Assembly (NCBI GenBank): GCA_030544215.1
Contig: JARZZO010000011.1
Span: 7,116,001-7,180,000 of the forward strand
Reading direction: 5' to 3'
Source of the DNA: Zantedeschia hybrid cultivar
Lineage: Eukaryota; Streptophyta; Magnoliopsida; Alismatales; Araceae
DNA length: 64,000 bases
Shown: positions 34,601 to 49,600 of the stretch, piece after piece
Position numbering within the stretch: position 1 is the first letter of the stretch
Layout of the letters: each line of letters opens with the position of its first letter
The notes under the pieces: generated by a model
Seen by the model: the letters and a program-made list of their open reading frames with translations, nothing else
The model's database searches: none
Told to the model about the DNA's origin: nothing
Translations under genes and position numbers: made by a program

Positions 34601-37600
34601 TTTTCAAACCTGGGTGAGAATGATGGGGATTTAGGGCCAACGCACCAAAACGGGACACATGATGGAGCACATCTCACCGTCAGAAAGCCGTTCTAGCTTT
34701 GTGGTGGATCAAAGACCCGAAGCACAACTGATGCGTAGTTTATTTTAGATGAGTCTGTAGATATTTTATTGGCCCATTTGGAGCCCATTTAGTCACATTT
34801 TCTTTTTTTTTTTTAGGAATTTTCTGTGCATTTTTCACACTATTTTTTCATGTTAGAGGTATTTTGGTCCAAAGTCAAGTTTAGGGGGTCACTAGGGTTT
34901 GTTTTTTGCTTAAATACTCTTGTAAGATAGTTTTTTAATTTTTCAATGAATTATGGCTATAATTTTGAGTATATGTTTCTAAATTCCTCTCTAAGATGGA
35001 GAAGACAACCTTGCGACCAGGTCAGATTTGCCCTGTGATGGGGCTGGGTGTAATGCCCAAATTTCTGCCTTGCGATGGGGCCGAGTGTGATGCCCAAATA
35101 TCTCTTTCCTCCTCCATCGTCCCTCATCAATTAGCCCTCTAATAGCCCGTTAAAGATCCTTTATTAATCCCTATTAGAACTTAAAACCCCATTACTAACT
35201 TTCTAATTAAGAGTTTAAGTGAAGTTAACTTAATGAACTTTATGCCCATTGAGAGTTGGTAGGGTTTTAGGAATAATTTAATTTTAATCCCTCAAATTTC
35301 AACTTAATTCGATCTTTAAATTTTTAAAATTTGCGTACATACTTTTTAATATTTACAAAATTCGCTTTTTGACTTGAACAAATTTAAGATAAACTCAAAG
35401 TTTTTGTCAATTATTTAAACCTTCAAGTTTCAAAATTGTATATATACTTTTTGAGGTTTAATGAAATGCCCTTATAGGCATATTTTGGCTTTAATGACTT
35501 TCTTTATGGAGTTTTATGGCAAAGGGTTTAGGTTCAATTAATAGGAGGTTTTTCTGGAGTATTAACCTAGGGTATTACATAGTGTGCCCAATATTTGGCC
35601 CTATTACGTTCAACATGGATTGCCATAAAATGGGACTCACGAGGATCTGTTTAGTGTCCACATAAAGTCCATGAGACTCATGGACCCGTCTAAGACCCAA
35701 CACTGGCAAATAAATATTATAGGCCCATTAAGGATCCATTAACCCATACCTGCATGACGTGGTCCAAAAAGGTCATGAAAATCCCTTAATTTTGTTATAA
35801 ACAAAATTTTACGTGTGAATCACATAACAACATAATCACCACAGACCTCGCACAATTGCGTTAATGCAAATAAAAAATGCCGTATGATTATACTAATGCA
35901 AAGGATCACAAACGTGATGTCAACATAGGATCAAGTTATGCAATCAAGATATGTCATTCATTATCATCCAATTCCGAGAAGCCAAAGGGGCTTGAAAAGA
36001 AATTTTGAAGCTCTCTGCTGCTGTCTGTGGGCTCCTCTTTGTTCTCATTCTCTTCATTTGTTGCAAATGACCTACAGAGTATCAAATTGGCCAATAGAGG
36101 CTAAGTCCACTAGCAGCAGCAAAAAAAGGAAAAAAACAGTAAGTTTTCTTTAATATTCTTGCACTTGCAGGTTGGGTGTTCCAATCGGGGACTTGGGGAA
36201 CGGCATTGGAGCCCTAATGCACCCCCGCTGGCTGGCACACCAGCCCGTGGGACTGGGAGGGAGGCTGGCACACCCCTTACTGGCTGCACATATCCAGTGG
36301 GGCTCTGTGGAGGTCCTCATGCCCCCACCAGCTGGAGAAAAGGTGGGGTCATTGGGTCCTGCAGAGTCCCTGCCCAACCAGCTGGGATTCCCAGCCATTG
36401 GGCTTTTGCGGGAGACCTGTGAGGGTTGTGTAGCTCCCCGCTGGCTGATTTTCTATGTACTCACCCCCTGCCCCTCTCTATCTCTCCAAATAAACATTGG
36501 AAATGCATATTTTTTCTGTTTTCTGTAGCTTCTGCATGGCTGGCGCTCTTCTGTTGGCTCAAATTTCACTTAGTTGTCTCCAGATGACATGACAAAGCTT
36601 GGGAACATATTATTTGGCACTACAACGACTATGTTTCTTGCTTGCTGTCATGGTTGTTGGATTTGTTGCACTGAACTCTGCAGCTTGTGGCCCTATGTTT
36701 CTTGCTTCCTGTCTGGAAATTGGATTTGTTGCACTGAACTCTGCAGCTTCAGCCCTAGGTGCATCTTGTGTGACATTTGACTCCTTCATAATATATTTCT
36801 TGTAAAATTTAAATTTTCACAGCATACTTTGATATGGAGAAATCAGCATACTTTGATATAGAGAACCCTAAGATAAATTTCAGGTTCAAGATAACCTTAC
36901 CATTATCTTTATTGAGCTTAGAAATGGCTTTTAGATAAAATCTCTACCATACGGTTCACAAAAGCTATATTGCAGCAGCCTATGCGGAGCTCTGCAACGT
37001 GATTCCCTTATGTGTTTGTGCCTGTGGACCACAATTTTGTAGGCTTCAAGTTGTAGTTTTGGTCCTTCTAGTCTGTCCATCTTTTAATAAAAGAAATTTC
37101 ACTACACTGGAACAATACCTTGTTGTCCTCAGTGCCATAAAAGGCAGCATGGGACATCTTACCCTGTAATACCATAATAAAAAAACCAGGCAATAGTGTC
37201 ACTTCTCTTTTGGAAGATTGTGTAACATGCTTTTGCTAGAGAAAAGTATCCACATTCAGTTGACTTGGTATGGATTGTGCTTGTTGTCTGATGTGATATG
37301 GTAGGCAACATGGGACGCCATACCCTATAATACCATAACCCCCCAAAAAAGGCAATGGTGTCAGTTCTCTTCTGGAAGATGGCCTAACATGCTTTTGCTA
37401 GGGAAAAAGTATCCACATTCAGTTAACTTGGTATGGGTTTTGCTTGTTGTCTGATATGGTACAGTGTGATGTATTACATAGAAGACATAATTTTGCTATC
37501 AAGGTGCTATGAGTAATTGGATCTGGACCGTTTTGATGGAATAATTCTCCGAACTGCTCTGTTTTTCAGGTCCCTGCTAAAGTTTCCACATTTCCCAAGA

Positions 37601-40600
37601 AAATCGTACAAATTTCAGCTGGTTACCATCATTCAGCTGCTATTACAGGTAAGAAGCTTTGACTTCAAGGTGAAGTCTGGTGGATTGCATAGCTTCACTT
37701 CATAATAACGCGAGTTTTATATAAACACACCACTACATATACTTGCAAAGGGAAACACAAGGTGTAGTTGAAAAGTGTAGTAATAATTTTTCAAAGATTA
37801 GAGGAAATATTGGAGCCTAGCCTTGACCTGGGCAAACACTTGACAGTAGCATCTATTAAGCATGGAACATATTTTGACGTCTCTCTCATTTCCAAGGAAG
37901 TTCCCTGGCTGCTGTGGAATCTGCTTTCTCCTACTGCTTTCCTGGGGCTAACGTCCCATGCCCAGGGATGATGCCTTTCGGCCATCTGGGGAGAACAGTA
38001 TGGAATAAAAGAATTTTCAACATGGAAGCATCAATTCTTGAGAGTATTGACTCTTTTGTTTCTCTTAGGGTTGGGGAGTGGTCTTTGCCTTTTGTAAAGG
38101 AGAGGTCTCTATATCGTCCTTTTTTGTTCTTTTGGGGGACAATTGAGGGCTTCACCACTTCCGTGGTTTCCACTTGAGGGCTGCACCACTTCAGTGGTTT
38201 CTCTTGTACATTTTTTATAGAGGGAGTCTATGAGGGTTTTTTACTTTACTCTTGTACATTCACCTCTTTTTTTCTTTAAATATACTCTGTGGTACCATCC
38301 ATGTTTCAAAAGAAATATTTTGACGTCTCAACCACAGAGCAGGTGTTAATGTCTTCGACCTTTAAACAGGCAGTAGTGCAAGGAAGCTGAAGTAAAAGGC
38401 TGGAAGTGACACTGTTACCTAACCTACTTAGAGAAGAACTGAGCCAAACAGAAAGACAAACTTGAATAGTTAACCAACTGTCCAACTCGGCAACCCTTAA
38501 CATCCAAGCTGGGCTGCTGGAATCATGGAATGCAAAATCGGCCGATCCCGAGTTGGATCGGCCGATTCGACTCAGGATCGGCCATGACCGATCCGACTAT
38601 GGGCGGGAACCGGCCATTCCCCCTCCAATTCACTGAGAACCGGCTGGAATTGGCCGATTCCGGGCCGATCCAGCCGATTCTGGTCGGTTCTCAGTCACGG
38701 GATCTCGGCCGATCCCTGGCAGATCTGATCCAGATCAGATCAGGATTGCCGGGCTCTGATCCGGACCCCCGACCTGGTCCGGAATTCCATGGCTGGAGTT
38801 CCAATTTCCTAAAAGGGAGTAGGACTAGTTGAGCCACACAGCCACAAGTGATAGACCTCTCAATCTTGTAAAGGTAAAAAATGCTCGAGACTTGGACTTT
38901 CACAGAACAAGGTAACCCTGGGTCCTAAGAAGAATCGAGAGCAATGAGAAAGAGAGAGAGAGAGGCTGGGAGACAGGATGTGAGAGACGGAGAGGGGAAA
39001 TGTGGTTTTACCCTCGAGCCATCTTCTTCAACCCCTTCTCCTCTTGGACAGCAAGGAAGGGAGGAAGAATGAGAGGTCATTGTCCTCTACAACATCAAAA
39101 AGACTGAACTGGTACAAAGATTGATTTGTGATTAGAGGGTTGCTTTGTGATTAGAGGGATTATGGGGTAGAAGGAAGAATCTATTCTCTTTTCTATGTAA
39201 GGGGACAAAATATGCATTGTAATTGGAGGGTGGTTGGAGTCTCTTTATCCTCGACATCAGACATCAAAAGACTAAACCTCTACGAAGATGATAGATATTC
39301 CAACCACTGTCCAATTACAGACTTGGTGCAGATTTTGGCCAACTACATTGAAAAGAGAATATGTTTTCCCCTCTATCCCATTCCATCTAACCAGAGAGCA
39401 ATCTCGAACTGAAGTCATGAAGTGAGCGATGCATCAAGTGGACTCTTCTGTTGGTCCTCCCTTTCCATACAGCCCTCAATGTAGCTATAAAGGGCAATCT
39501 CCAACCTTCAAAATCTTGTAATTCTTCATCAAATGGAGGATAGATTCAGGCTGTTCGCAGTTTAAACTAAAGGTCTTAACAACGATAGTCCAGACTTCCA
39601 GACTACCACTATGATTCCAAATTTTGCAAAAAAGTGATCACAGTTTTTTTTCTAATGATCTACAGAGTACACATTTCCCCGTGAAGTGGATGTTTCTTGG
39701 GCCTTTTTTTTGGGTAAAATCCTTATTCTACCACTTTATACAGTCTGTTGATTACGTGGATGACATGGCCTTTGAGCAGTAAGAAGGATCCAAAACTGTA
39801 AATGGAATTGTTCTGATTATCTTAGAAAGTTTATTTGCTGATGATTGTTAAGTGTCATTTTTTGCGTGGTTTTCATGTATTTCAGTAATGTTATTAATTC
39901 CATGGTATTCATATTAACTCTTTAGATCTCTTTTTTTTGAAAGTGGATGGTACAACTGAATTGTATAGAGAAAAATAAGTTGAACAAAGTGAATACAATG
40001 AAACTCCCAAAAAACCCCTACACAAAGGGGATACAAAAGCAGACACCAAGATGGTGCCCCCCTCAACCTCTCCCTAAAAGGACAAATTCTGCACATTAGA
40101 TCTCATCTATTATGACATTTAAATGTAGATCAGACTGTTGTAAATACTTCCTTCATATTCATATGCTACTTTTGCTTCAAAATGGATGGGATTTTGGGTT
40201 GTGTTTGCCATTTTTCAACTTGCAATTCTTGCTTTATTCCTTTTTTTTTCACTAAGTGGCCTAATTTAATTGTCTTGAAATGAACCAACAAAAGTTCTCA
40301 TTTGATATTTTTCTTCTATTTTAGAGGATGGGGAGCTTTACATGTGGGGAAATAACTCAAACGGACAGCTTGGGCTTGGAAGAAGTAATTTATCTTACAT
40401 GCTTATGGACCTGTTGCATTTATCATTTGTTTTCTTTGCACTGAATTTTATTTATTTGTTTTTCTTACTTGACATGTTCTGATTTTGATTAAGTTGTGAT
40501 TTATTTAATAATTTACTCATTTCTCAATTGTTCAACTTTGCAATACTTAACATATGATCATCTGTTATGTTAAGATTTAGATGGTTTTATATTAACTCAG

Positions 40601-43600
40601 TAGTTTGACATGCCTTGTTCAAGTAGATATAATAAGGTCTGGTTGTATTTTTCCTTTCAGTTTTGATGTAAATCGCCTTTTTTTTTTTGGAGACGGTACG
40701 GTACCTCGGGAAACCCTGGCAGGGGCTGGGTGCAGCTCCCAGGCCAGACACCCAAGTATACATGGACCGAGCCGGCAGAGGCTGGGGGCAGCTCCCGGCC
40801 AAACACCCAAGTATACTGGGTAAACTGCCCGGCACATGTGGGGGACAGCACGCTGGGTTACTACTCTGGGGAAGTGCAGGGCTCGAACCTTTGACCTGCG
40901 GGAATTTAACCCGCCGAAGGCTAGGGCCTTACCACTACACTACTCACCCGCCCCCTATGTAAATCATTATTATTATTATTATTATTATTTTTGAAGGTGA
41001 CCATAGGTTTCATTGATAAAATATAGAGGTTACACTTGACCGAAGTCAATACAAAACACTTTGACCGAAGTCAATACAGAACACTAACTCAGTCTAAGGA
41101 GAAGAATTATCCAGGGGATAATAAAGATAAATTACAGAAAAAGCTTCTTGAACTTCAAAACAGCAAGTTATTGTTAATAGGTAGATACATAGAACTTGCC
41201 TTCTAAACAAGTTATTTGCCAGCCTTAACCTCCCTCCTTTTTCTTTGTTAGGAATTCTTTTTGGTCTTGTACCCTTGCTTTTCTATTTAGCATTTTCAGG
41301 GTATATTTCTTGTGAAGTTGAAAGGCTTGTCACCTTAAAATAACATGTTGTATGTGCATTGCCTCATTGGGTCAGGCTGCTTCTGTTTTGTCTTGTATGC
41401 TACAAAATTCTCAGATATGCCTGTTGGTAGTGGCAAAGTAGGTATATCCAGTTGTACTATACCCTTGAGTTCTGTTCATCCAATTAGAAGTGTCAAAGTT
41501 CATCCTTTAAAATTAATCCAACTTAGAATGGCCCATGGAAGAATTCATATTCCAAAGTGCATGGATGGCAGTACCAATATCGGTACCAGTATCGGAGGGT
41601 ACCGATACTGGTACATATCGGCCGGTCCGGCCCAGTATCGGCCGATACCGTTTACAGGTATAGTATCGGATCAGGCTGATACTGCCAACCATGATCCCAT
41701 GAGTGTCGTGGATAAATCTTCTGCAGCAGGTTCAACCTGTGGGCCTGGTTGTGGATGATTTTCCTAGACTTTTGCTGGAGAATAAGGTTTCAAAAACCTG
41801 AGCAGATTTGCTCTGATCATCCATTCTGAATGGATTGGGCTGGACTGGTTGATCCCACCAAGGAACATTTTGAATCAAGCCGATCCATTTCTAGTGGTTA
41901 GGCGAACTAGCAATTTGGAAATTTTGACTAGTTGTTATTGGCCATTGGAAATAGCTAGCAATGGCACCTTAGGCCCTGGAGAGCTATAAATTATTCCCCT
42001 TTTGGTCCCTGCGAAGTACCATAGGTGCCAAGGAATTCCGGGTCGGGTCGGGACCCGGCGATCCCGACCCAATCCGATCTGGATCGGTTTGGTCAGCCGA
42101 TCCAGACGAAGTCTGGCCGGTCCGACTCGGTCGGATTAAAAAAATAAAATAAATAAATACATATATATATATATATATATCAGAAAATCAGGAAAAATCA
42201 GAAAAAAATCATAAAAAATTACATACATATTATTCAATTGATGTACAATAAGAATGAATGCAATTCATGTACATCCATAAAAAATAAATATTAAAGACAA
42301 CTAACTAACTAATAATTTTTGTTGTGCACTAATTAAAAAAGACATTATTGTTGAAAAATACCTTAGAAAGATCACATTTGTGATCCTTCATCATCCGACT
42401 CATAAGTTTGAGTTGGCGGGCCATAATCTGCCGACATGTATGGTGCATATCCATAGCCAAACAAGGAACTAACGAGGTCTTCGAATCCTCTTCGAATACC
42501 TCTAAGTGTGTAAGCTTGTTGGCTTGAACTTTCTCCTGATTGTGTTGGAGGGACAAAAATGCCATACTGTATAGGTGGAGGTCCAAAGTACCCTTCAGTA
42601 GTACTACTGATGTCTGAATACGACAATGTAGGGGGGTGAAAAATGGGCGGATAAGAAGGTGCATCTTCCAATGGGGGCCAATCACATCCTGTCTGTCTCT
42701 GTTGGCCTTCAAATCTCCTTTGTTGTCCTTGTCTTTGGCTTTGAGTTCCTTCAGAATGACTCGGAGGTGCGGAGTAATCTTTGTATCCTGTGTAACTGCT
42801 CCTAAGTGCAGAACCTCCTCATAGTCCAACAGCAGCAGAAATGCCATCACCATCACCATCTCCATCATTATCATCATCATCATCATCCTCAGTAGAGTCA
42901 TCACTCCGCACTTGGCTTATTTTCCTCAACCGCTTTCTTCTACGCTTGTAGCTTTGTCTTTCTGTCTCGTACATACTGGCCAAGTGAGGTGGTAAACCTG
43001 GGGTGTCCTCAAGTGTCTCTCTAGTCTGCTGAATTCTCCATTCTTCTTCCGATGGGTCCACTTGTTGTTTAGACTTTCCTTTTGAATGTTTTCTCTTTTT
43101 GCTGCTAGATGACTGCAGTGAAGGTCTCGCTGACTCTTTCTCCTTTCTTCTTTGTGGATCCACCTGAATAGCTGATCTCCTGAGTGCTGGCTGAGAGGCA
43201 GAAGTTCTAGCAGTGTCTTCTAGTGTGGCTGACTTTCGGCTCTTCTGAAGAACAAGTGCACCTCCTTCTTGTGTTATCTGAAATTCAGGATCTCGAGTAA
43301 CTACTGCATCTAATTCACCTCCTGCCCAACTCCGATCCTGAGGATCAAACTCAGGCTGTGCATCTCTGGTTGTTCTGCTCTCCACCCAAGAGTGCAGTGG
43401 GTGTTCTTCATCTAACAATTCATCAATATCAATATGATGTACATGCTCATCAACTGGTCTGCCAACAAACTCCATGAATCTCTTTCTTTCAAGCCTCTGT
43501 CTTTCTTGAATCTGTTAGATTTTTAGGCGCATGTTGTAGTGACAGTACACCAACTTCTCCAGCTTAGAAACTCCCAATCTGTTACGAACCTTCGTGTGAA

Positions 43601-46600
43601 TGAGACTAAATGTACTCTAGTTTCTTTCACATTGACTGGAAGAAGTGGTTTGACTGAGTACTCGTACTGCAATATACGCCAAAGGGTTTGTGGCAGCTTG
43701 TCTGTAATTAATCTGGATCCATTATTCAGCTGTTGAAAAAAAAAAGAAGACGACGATATTAATAATCATATGTAGACTGGTAGTATCATTAAATTGAATA
43801 TTTGACTATTTATTACGTAATTCATCTGGAGTTGTCCTCGTTACTGCAGCCTTGACGTTATCATCTCCATAAATGTCAATCTTCCATTTAAATCTCTTCA
43901 TCTACAAAATAAATATAAATGACATAAGTTAATGATAGACGCCTGTATTTTCATAAACTCCTACTTTTTATGTTACCTCTGCTAAGGCATTTATCCTTTC
44001 ATTCGTATTCCTTGATATTTTAGTAATCACGTTAGTTGTGCCTCGAAGGACCTTTCCGTCATTATGCACGCTCTCACTATACTAATACTTTGGGTTGAAA
44101 AAATATCCTGCATATAAATTGAGTATTAATTAGTTATAAAATTAAATGTGATTAAAATTAATAATATAAAATCAATTTGAATAGATGAAGAATTAACTAA
44201 CAGTATGGGGATCATAATGAAGAGTCGACTCCCATCTATCATCGATGATCCTCCACCATTTGTCATGAGAAGTAGGAAGGCTTTCGCTCAATTGCTCTTT
44301 TGCTCTATCCATGGCCTCATACAAATATCCCATGTCATTTTTATCATCTCCATCAACTAACCTCAGAATACGTACTAGAGGCTCAACCACTTTCAGATAG
44401 CGAGAAATCTTATCCCAAAAACTTCTCTCCCCAACTAGCGATTGCATTGCCAACGCAACTTCTCTAGCATCGGCCCTCAGTGTCCCTATATGTGCTAGAA
44501 ACGCGTCAGAATGGACTAACTGGGCCAACTGATGCTTGTATTTACTCAGGCTTTCTAAAGAGATGAAGTTGGATGCAAATCTGGTAGGGCCAGCACGAAG
44601 AAGATCCCGTCCACCTGTATGTTCTCTCATCATATGTAAGATCCTGTTGTGACTATAAATAAATCCCGTGATCATCTGAGCATGTTGTACCACTTTAGCA
44701 ACAAATGGATCTTTACCTATGTCCCCCATCATCAAGTCAATAGAATGTGCTGCACAAGACACCCAGTACAAATGATGTCTCTTTTGCATCAACAATTTAC
44801 CGGCTGCTTTGTAGCTTACTTCGTTGTCAGTGACTATCTGCACAACATTTTCTTCAGCAATTTCCTCTACCACGTCATCCATTAGCATGTACAAATAATC
44901 AGCATTCTTTATTCTGTTTGAGACATCCACAGACTTCAAAAAAATAGTGCCATCGCTGCAATACACAAGAAAATTAATCATGGATCTTCTTGTGGTCCCT
45001 GTCTAACTATCACACATGATGGTACAACCACGCTCCCTCCACGCATTTTTGAAGTTGTCGACCCATACCTTCAAGTCATTATACTCTTCTTCGAGCTCAA
45101 CATCATAAATGTAGCGAGGTGTGGGGGCCTTTACACCAGGCCCAGCATCTGCAATTGCATCCACCATCGTCTGAAAATATGGACTAGATGTTGTATGTGC
45201 TGGCACACCTGCATGTAAAAACCATTTCACAATTCCTTTCAAGGCATTTTTTGCTGATGCCTTGACTCCTTTTAATGCTTGCTTGATTCCAGACTGTCTG
45301 ACAAACCTTGATCTGTACAAAAATTGGTCCATAGAACCGCGTGCCACATCTGATGTCCGTCCACAACTCAACATAGAACTAGCAGTCCTGCGACCAGAAG
45401 AATCCCTAGGAACGAATCTCTCAGGTTGAGAAGCAGTAGGCACTGATCCGCCTGATGATCCTATGCCTCTTCGCCGGTCCTCATCTTCTTTATTTGTCCG
45501 CAAACTGGCACGAACAGCTTTGGTGTACTCTGCATCAGGGTCACCTGGATCCTCCTCCTCCTCCTCATCATCTAAATTGATCGGACGCTGAACAGGTAGA
45601 CTGTAATCCCTTCGTCTCTTGCGCCTTGATATCTCATCTTGCAAATCCATGTGTTGTTGAGATGATAAATCTTTGTGTACCTTTTTACCCATCATATAAG
45701 TCATCATTTTATTCTTCAAGTCTAGTGGGACTGATTCACATCTACTGACGTCTTCTGATATGCTAGCAAGATGATTTTTTAGGCGATAGACACCACCACC
45801 CATCTCTGTTTCACACCAGTTGCATTTGACCATCCTCCTAACACTGTCTACTAGTGTGCAATGCTGCCAATCAGGATCAGCACCATGTTGCTCTACATCC
45901 TGTTCATGAAGTCCTTGCTCTATCATATTCCTGCATAACATAAAAACAAAAAAATACAATCAGGTTCTAATAAGTTCAATTGAGTGGTTGGCACACTCAA
46001 TTGAACCATAATTACACTAATCATACAAAAGTCCTAATTTTCAACTCCTAATTAGGGCTAATTTTAACTAATTAACGCTAATAACATGCAATTAATGTAA
46101 AAAAATACACATTTATGTTCTAATAAGTTCAATTGAGTAGTTGGCACACTCAATTGAACCTTAATTACACTAATCATACAAAAGTCCTAATTTTTAACCT
46201 CTAATTAGGGCTTATTTTAACTAATTAACGCTAATAACATGCAATTAATGCAAAAAATGCACATTTATGTTCTAATAAGTTCAATTGAGTGGTTGACACA
46301 TGCAATTGAACTTTAATTACACTAATCATACAAAAGTTCCAATTTTTAACTCCTAATTAGGGCATATTTTAAGTAATTAACGCTAATAACATGTAATTAA
46401 CGCAAAAAAATACACATTTATGTTCTAATAAGTTCAATTGAGTGGTTGACACACTCAATTGAACCTTAATTACACTAATCATACAAAAGTCCCAATTTTT
46501 AACTCTTAATTAAGGCTTATTTTAACTAATTAACGTTAATAACATACAATTAATGCAAAAAAATACACATTTATGTTCTAATAAGTTCAATTGAGTGGTT

Positions 46601-49600
46601 GGCACACTCAATTGAATCTTAATTACACTAATCATACAAAAACTCCAATTTTTAACATCTAATTAGAGCTTATTTTAACTAATTAACGCTAATAACATAC
46701 AATTAATGCAAAAAAATGCACATTTATGTTCTAATAAGTTCAATTGAGTAGTTGACATACTCAATTGAACCTTAATTGCACTAATCATATAAAAGCCTCA
46801 ATTTTTAACCCCCTAATTAAGACTAATTTTAACTAATTAATGCTAATAACATGTAATTAATGCAAAAAAATACACATTTATGTTCTAATAAGTTCAATTG
46901 AGTGGTTGGCACACTCAATTGAACCTTAATTACATTAATCATACAAAAGCTTCAATTTTTAACTCCTAATTAGGGCTAAGTTTGAAAATTTTGTCTAATC
47001 AACATGTTAAATTTTTTTTCAACCTAAATAGTAATAGATCTACACAATATACACAATCATACATCATTTCTATTTTTTTTAGATTTTTTTTAAAAATAGA
47101 TTGAAATATACCTAAACTCGGATTGGGATGTGAAAAGAAAATCCGACGTCGACGGTAGTGGTGACGGCGACAACAGTGGTGGCGGCGGCTCCCAGCCGGC
47201 CGGCCGATGATGACGGGATGAAAAACCCCTCATTTCGGTCGAGATAAAAAGAGAGAGAGAGAGGAGAGAGAAGAAGATGGTCGGCGGCGAGGGGGTCAGC
47301 GGCGAGTGGCGACGGTGGCCGGGGGAGGGGGAGGGGCTGGGGCTGGGGGAAGGGGGGAAGGGTGGGCGCCAGCAGCAGAAACGCTGCTGGTGCCTGGCTC
47401 CCGATCCCCCCGTAAGGGGGGATCCGGGAGCGCCCCAACCGGACCAAATTGGGTCCGGACCGGCTGAGTTGGCCGATCTGGCTGGTCCGGCCCCGATTTT
47501 GATCCGGTTCCGGCCGATTTCCCCCGCTTTTTATTTATTTATTATAAAATCGGTGGGGGGGGGACAGTAAATTCCCCTCCAAATCAGATCGGGACCCGCC
47601 GATCCCGATTCGAATCGGAATCGGCCGATTCCGCAATCTATGAATAGGTGCTCCCTAGACCCTTCCTCTCCCTTTCACTCCTCTTTCTCAAGAAACTCCC
47701 ATTCTCTCCTTGTCTCTTTCAACTCCCTTCTATCAAGGAGGTTGTAGTCCTGTTATTGCTTTGCTTCAAGCCAGCATTGCTTTGTCCCAGCGACCAGTGT
47801 GGTTCCATTACCTCAGCTGGTGATAGTGGGATGCAGGCCCACTATTATTGTGCTGTATTGCTTCTTCGCTCAATCATCTTTCTCCAACCACTCATCTCTC
47901 TGTTCTCTGACTAGTTTTGTTAGATAAATTGGGTATACATGCATGTTCTATTTATATTAGCATTCCTAGTCCTATTAGGATTGTATTAGGAACGTAGTTC
48001 TGAGGATTAGTGGTATATATTTCTTATTCCTCTTAGTATTAGGAAGGTATTTTATTTCCACTAGTGTTGTGTGTCTTCTACACTTGCAATGATATTATGC
48101 CATTCTCCTGATGTCCTTATGTTCAATAGAGAAGCTTTCATTATTTTCTCTGCTATGTCTCTTAACGATCTAATCATAGAGTGGACGTCCCTTTTCAATG
48201 TCTTGTTCCTCATTGCATGGAACTCCACTTGCATCTTTTTCGTTCATCAAAGCCCATAACAGACAAAGTGTGTAATAGTGAAATGTATAAATAGAGGAAG
48301 TGTCAATGCGCTCAATACACTGGAGCTCTCAAAAAAGGATCTCTATACAAAAGACCAAAAAAACTGTTCCACTCAGCCTTCCTCTAGGGAAACAAAAGAA
48401 GGAAGTGAGTGCCAATTTGCTCAATATAAAAGGTCCTCACCCACTTCCTCACCCTATTACAAATAAAAAAGCACTACTCTCTTTGGACAGCTTGCGTCCC
48501 TGTTGAAAACTCCCCTATTTTTCCCCCAAATAGCCCAAAAAGGGGCATGAAGGACCAGCCACCAAATAACTCTATCTTCCTTTGGTCTCACAATAAAGGG
48601 CCACAACCGAAGAAGTGGAATCCACCTTGTCCGCCATCTGCCTGGGAACGTGCAACTTGCTGAAAATCATTTGCCACACTTCTCTAGCGAAGCTGCACCT
48701 ACAAAGTGATGATCAAGAGACTCGTTTTCTTCTCCACACGAGCAGCAAATAGAAGGCGCCTCACTTCCAAAGTGGATCAGCCTGTTGCATGTGGGTAACC
48801 TTCTACGGGAGATCCTCCACATCAAGGTCTTGACCTTCAAGGGGGACTTTGGAGTCCAGATGAGGTGGAGGAAGGGAGTTCTATAGCCTTCATCTACAAT
48901 AACTAAATAGGTAGATCTGATAGAGAAGGTCCCTTTAGAGCTTCACCCCCACTTCCAAGAATCTAATGCTGATTCATCCACCATATTATCTTGTGGTACC
49001 ATCAAAAGGCTAGCAAAGTCCTATATCTCCTCCTTGCATAGGTTCCTTCTAAACGTGGAGCCCACACCCTGCTCCGGAGGGGATGTTGCTCCACCATTTG
49101 TGTGACATGAGCTTGGGGATTTGAAGAAATATCATATACCTTGGGAAAGATCACCAGGGGAGGAGCCGATCCACCCCACTTGTTTGTCAAAAAATAATAT
49201 TGCCAGCCATTACCAAGGGAGGCATAGGCAACTGCCATAGCAATATTAGCTGCCTGGAGGATGCCACGCCAAACATAAGGGACATCCCCAATTCACCTGG
49301 TCATAGGTTTTCTTAAAGTCAAGCTTGATGACCAGTCCTTGCCTTTTCTGAGTCTTCATGGCATGTAAACATTCATGAGCCACCAAGAAATTGTCCTTAT
49401 GCTAGTTGGTTATATAACTAGATGACAAAGAAGTGTTGGTAATTTTTTCCTTGTCGTCATGATGTGGACAATTTTCTTAGAAGAAATATTCAAAAAAGAT
49501 ACTAGTAACCATAAGATTGGATTACCTATTTATTAAGTTTTAAGTACAAATAAATTAAGAATATTCAAAATGATAGTAAATATTAAAATTAGATTATCTA

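Larger units (their letters stand above)
38330..40324 (+). other. Rest of RUG3-like intron 3
   Basis: Holds the small elements at 38524-38791 and 39931-40095. The remainder shows no coding signal. Confidence 0.55.
42029..47643. mobile_element. hAT transposon, 5.6 kb, with decayed transposase
   Basis: Left end CAAGGAATTCCGGGTCGGG, right end GATTCCGCAATCTATGA, identical 8-bp flanks ataggtgc at 42021-42028 and 47644-47651. On the minus strand it carries a BED zinc finger/DUF659/hAT-dimerisation transposase, and behind the promoter end seven 153-bp repeats. It is the likely coding parent of the GATCGG-rich small elements at 33025, 38524 and 58902. Confidence 0.9.

Noticed and set aside
45957..47005. 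CRISPR-like regular repeats
   Set aside because: The repeats are contiguous 153-bp units without spacers, inside a plant hAT transposon.
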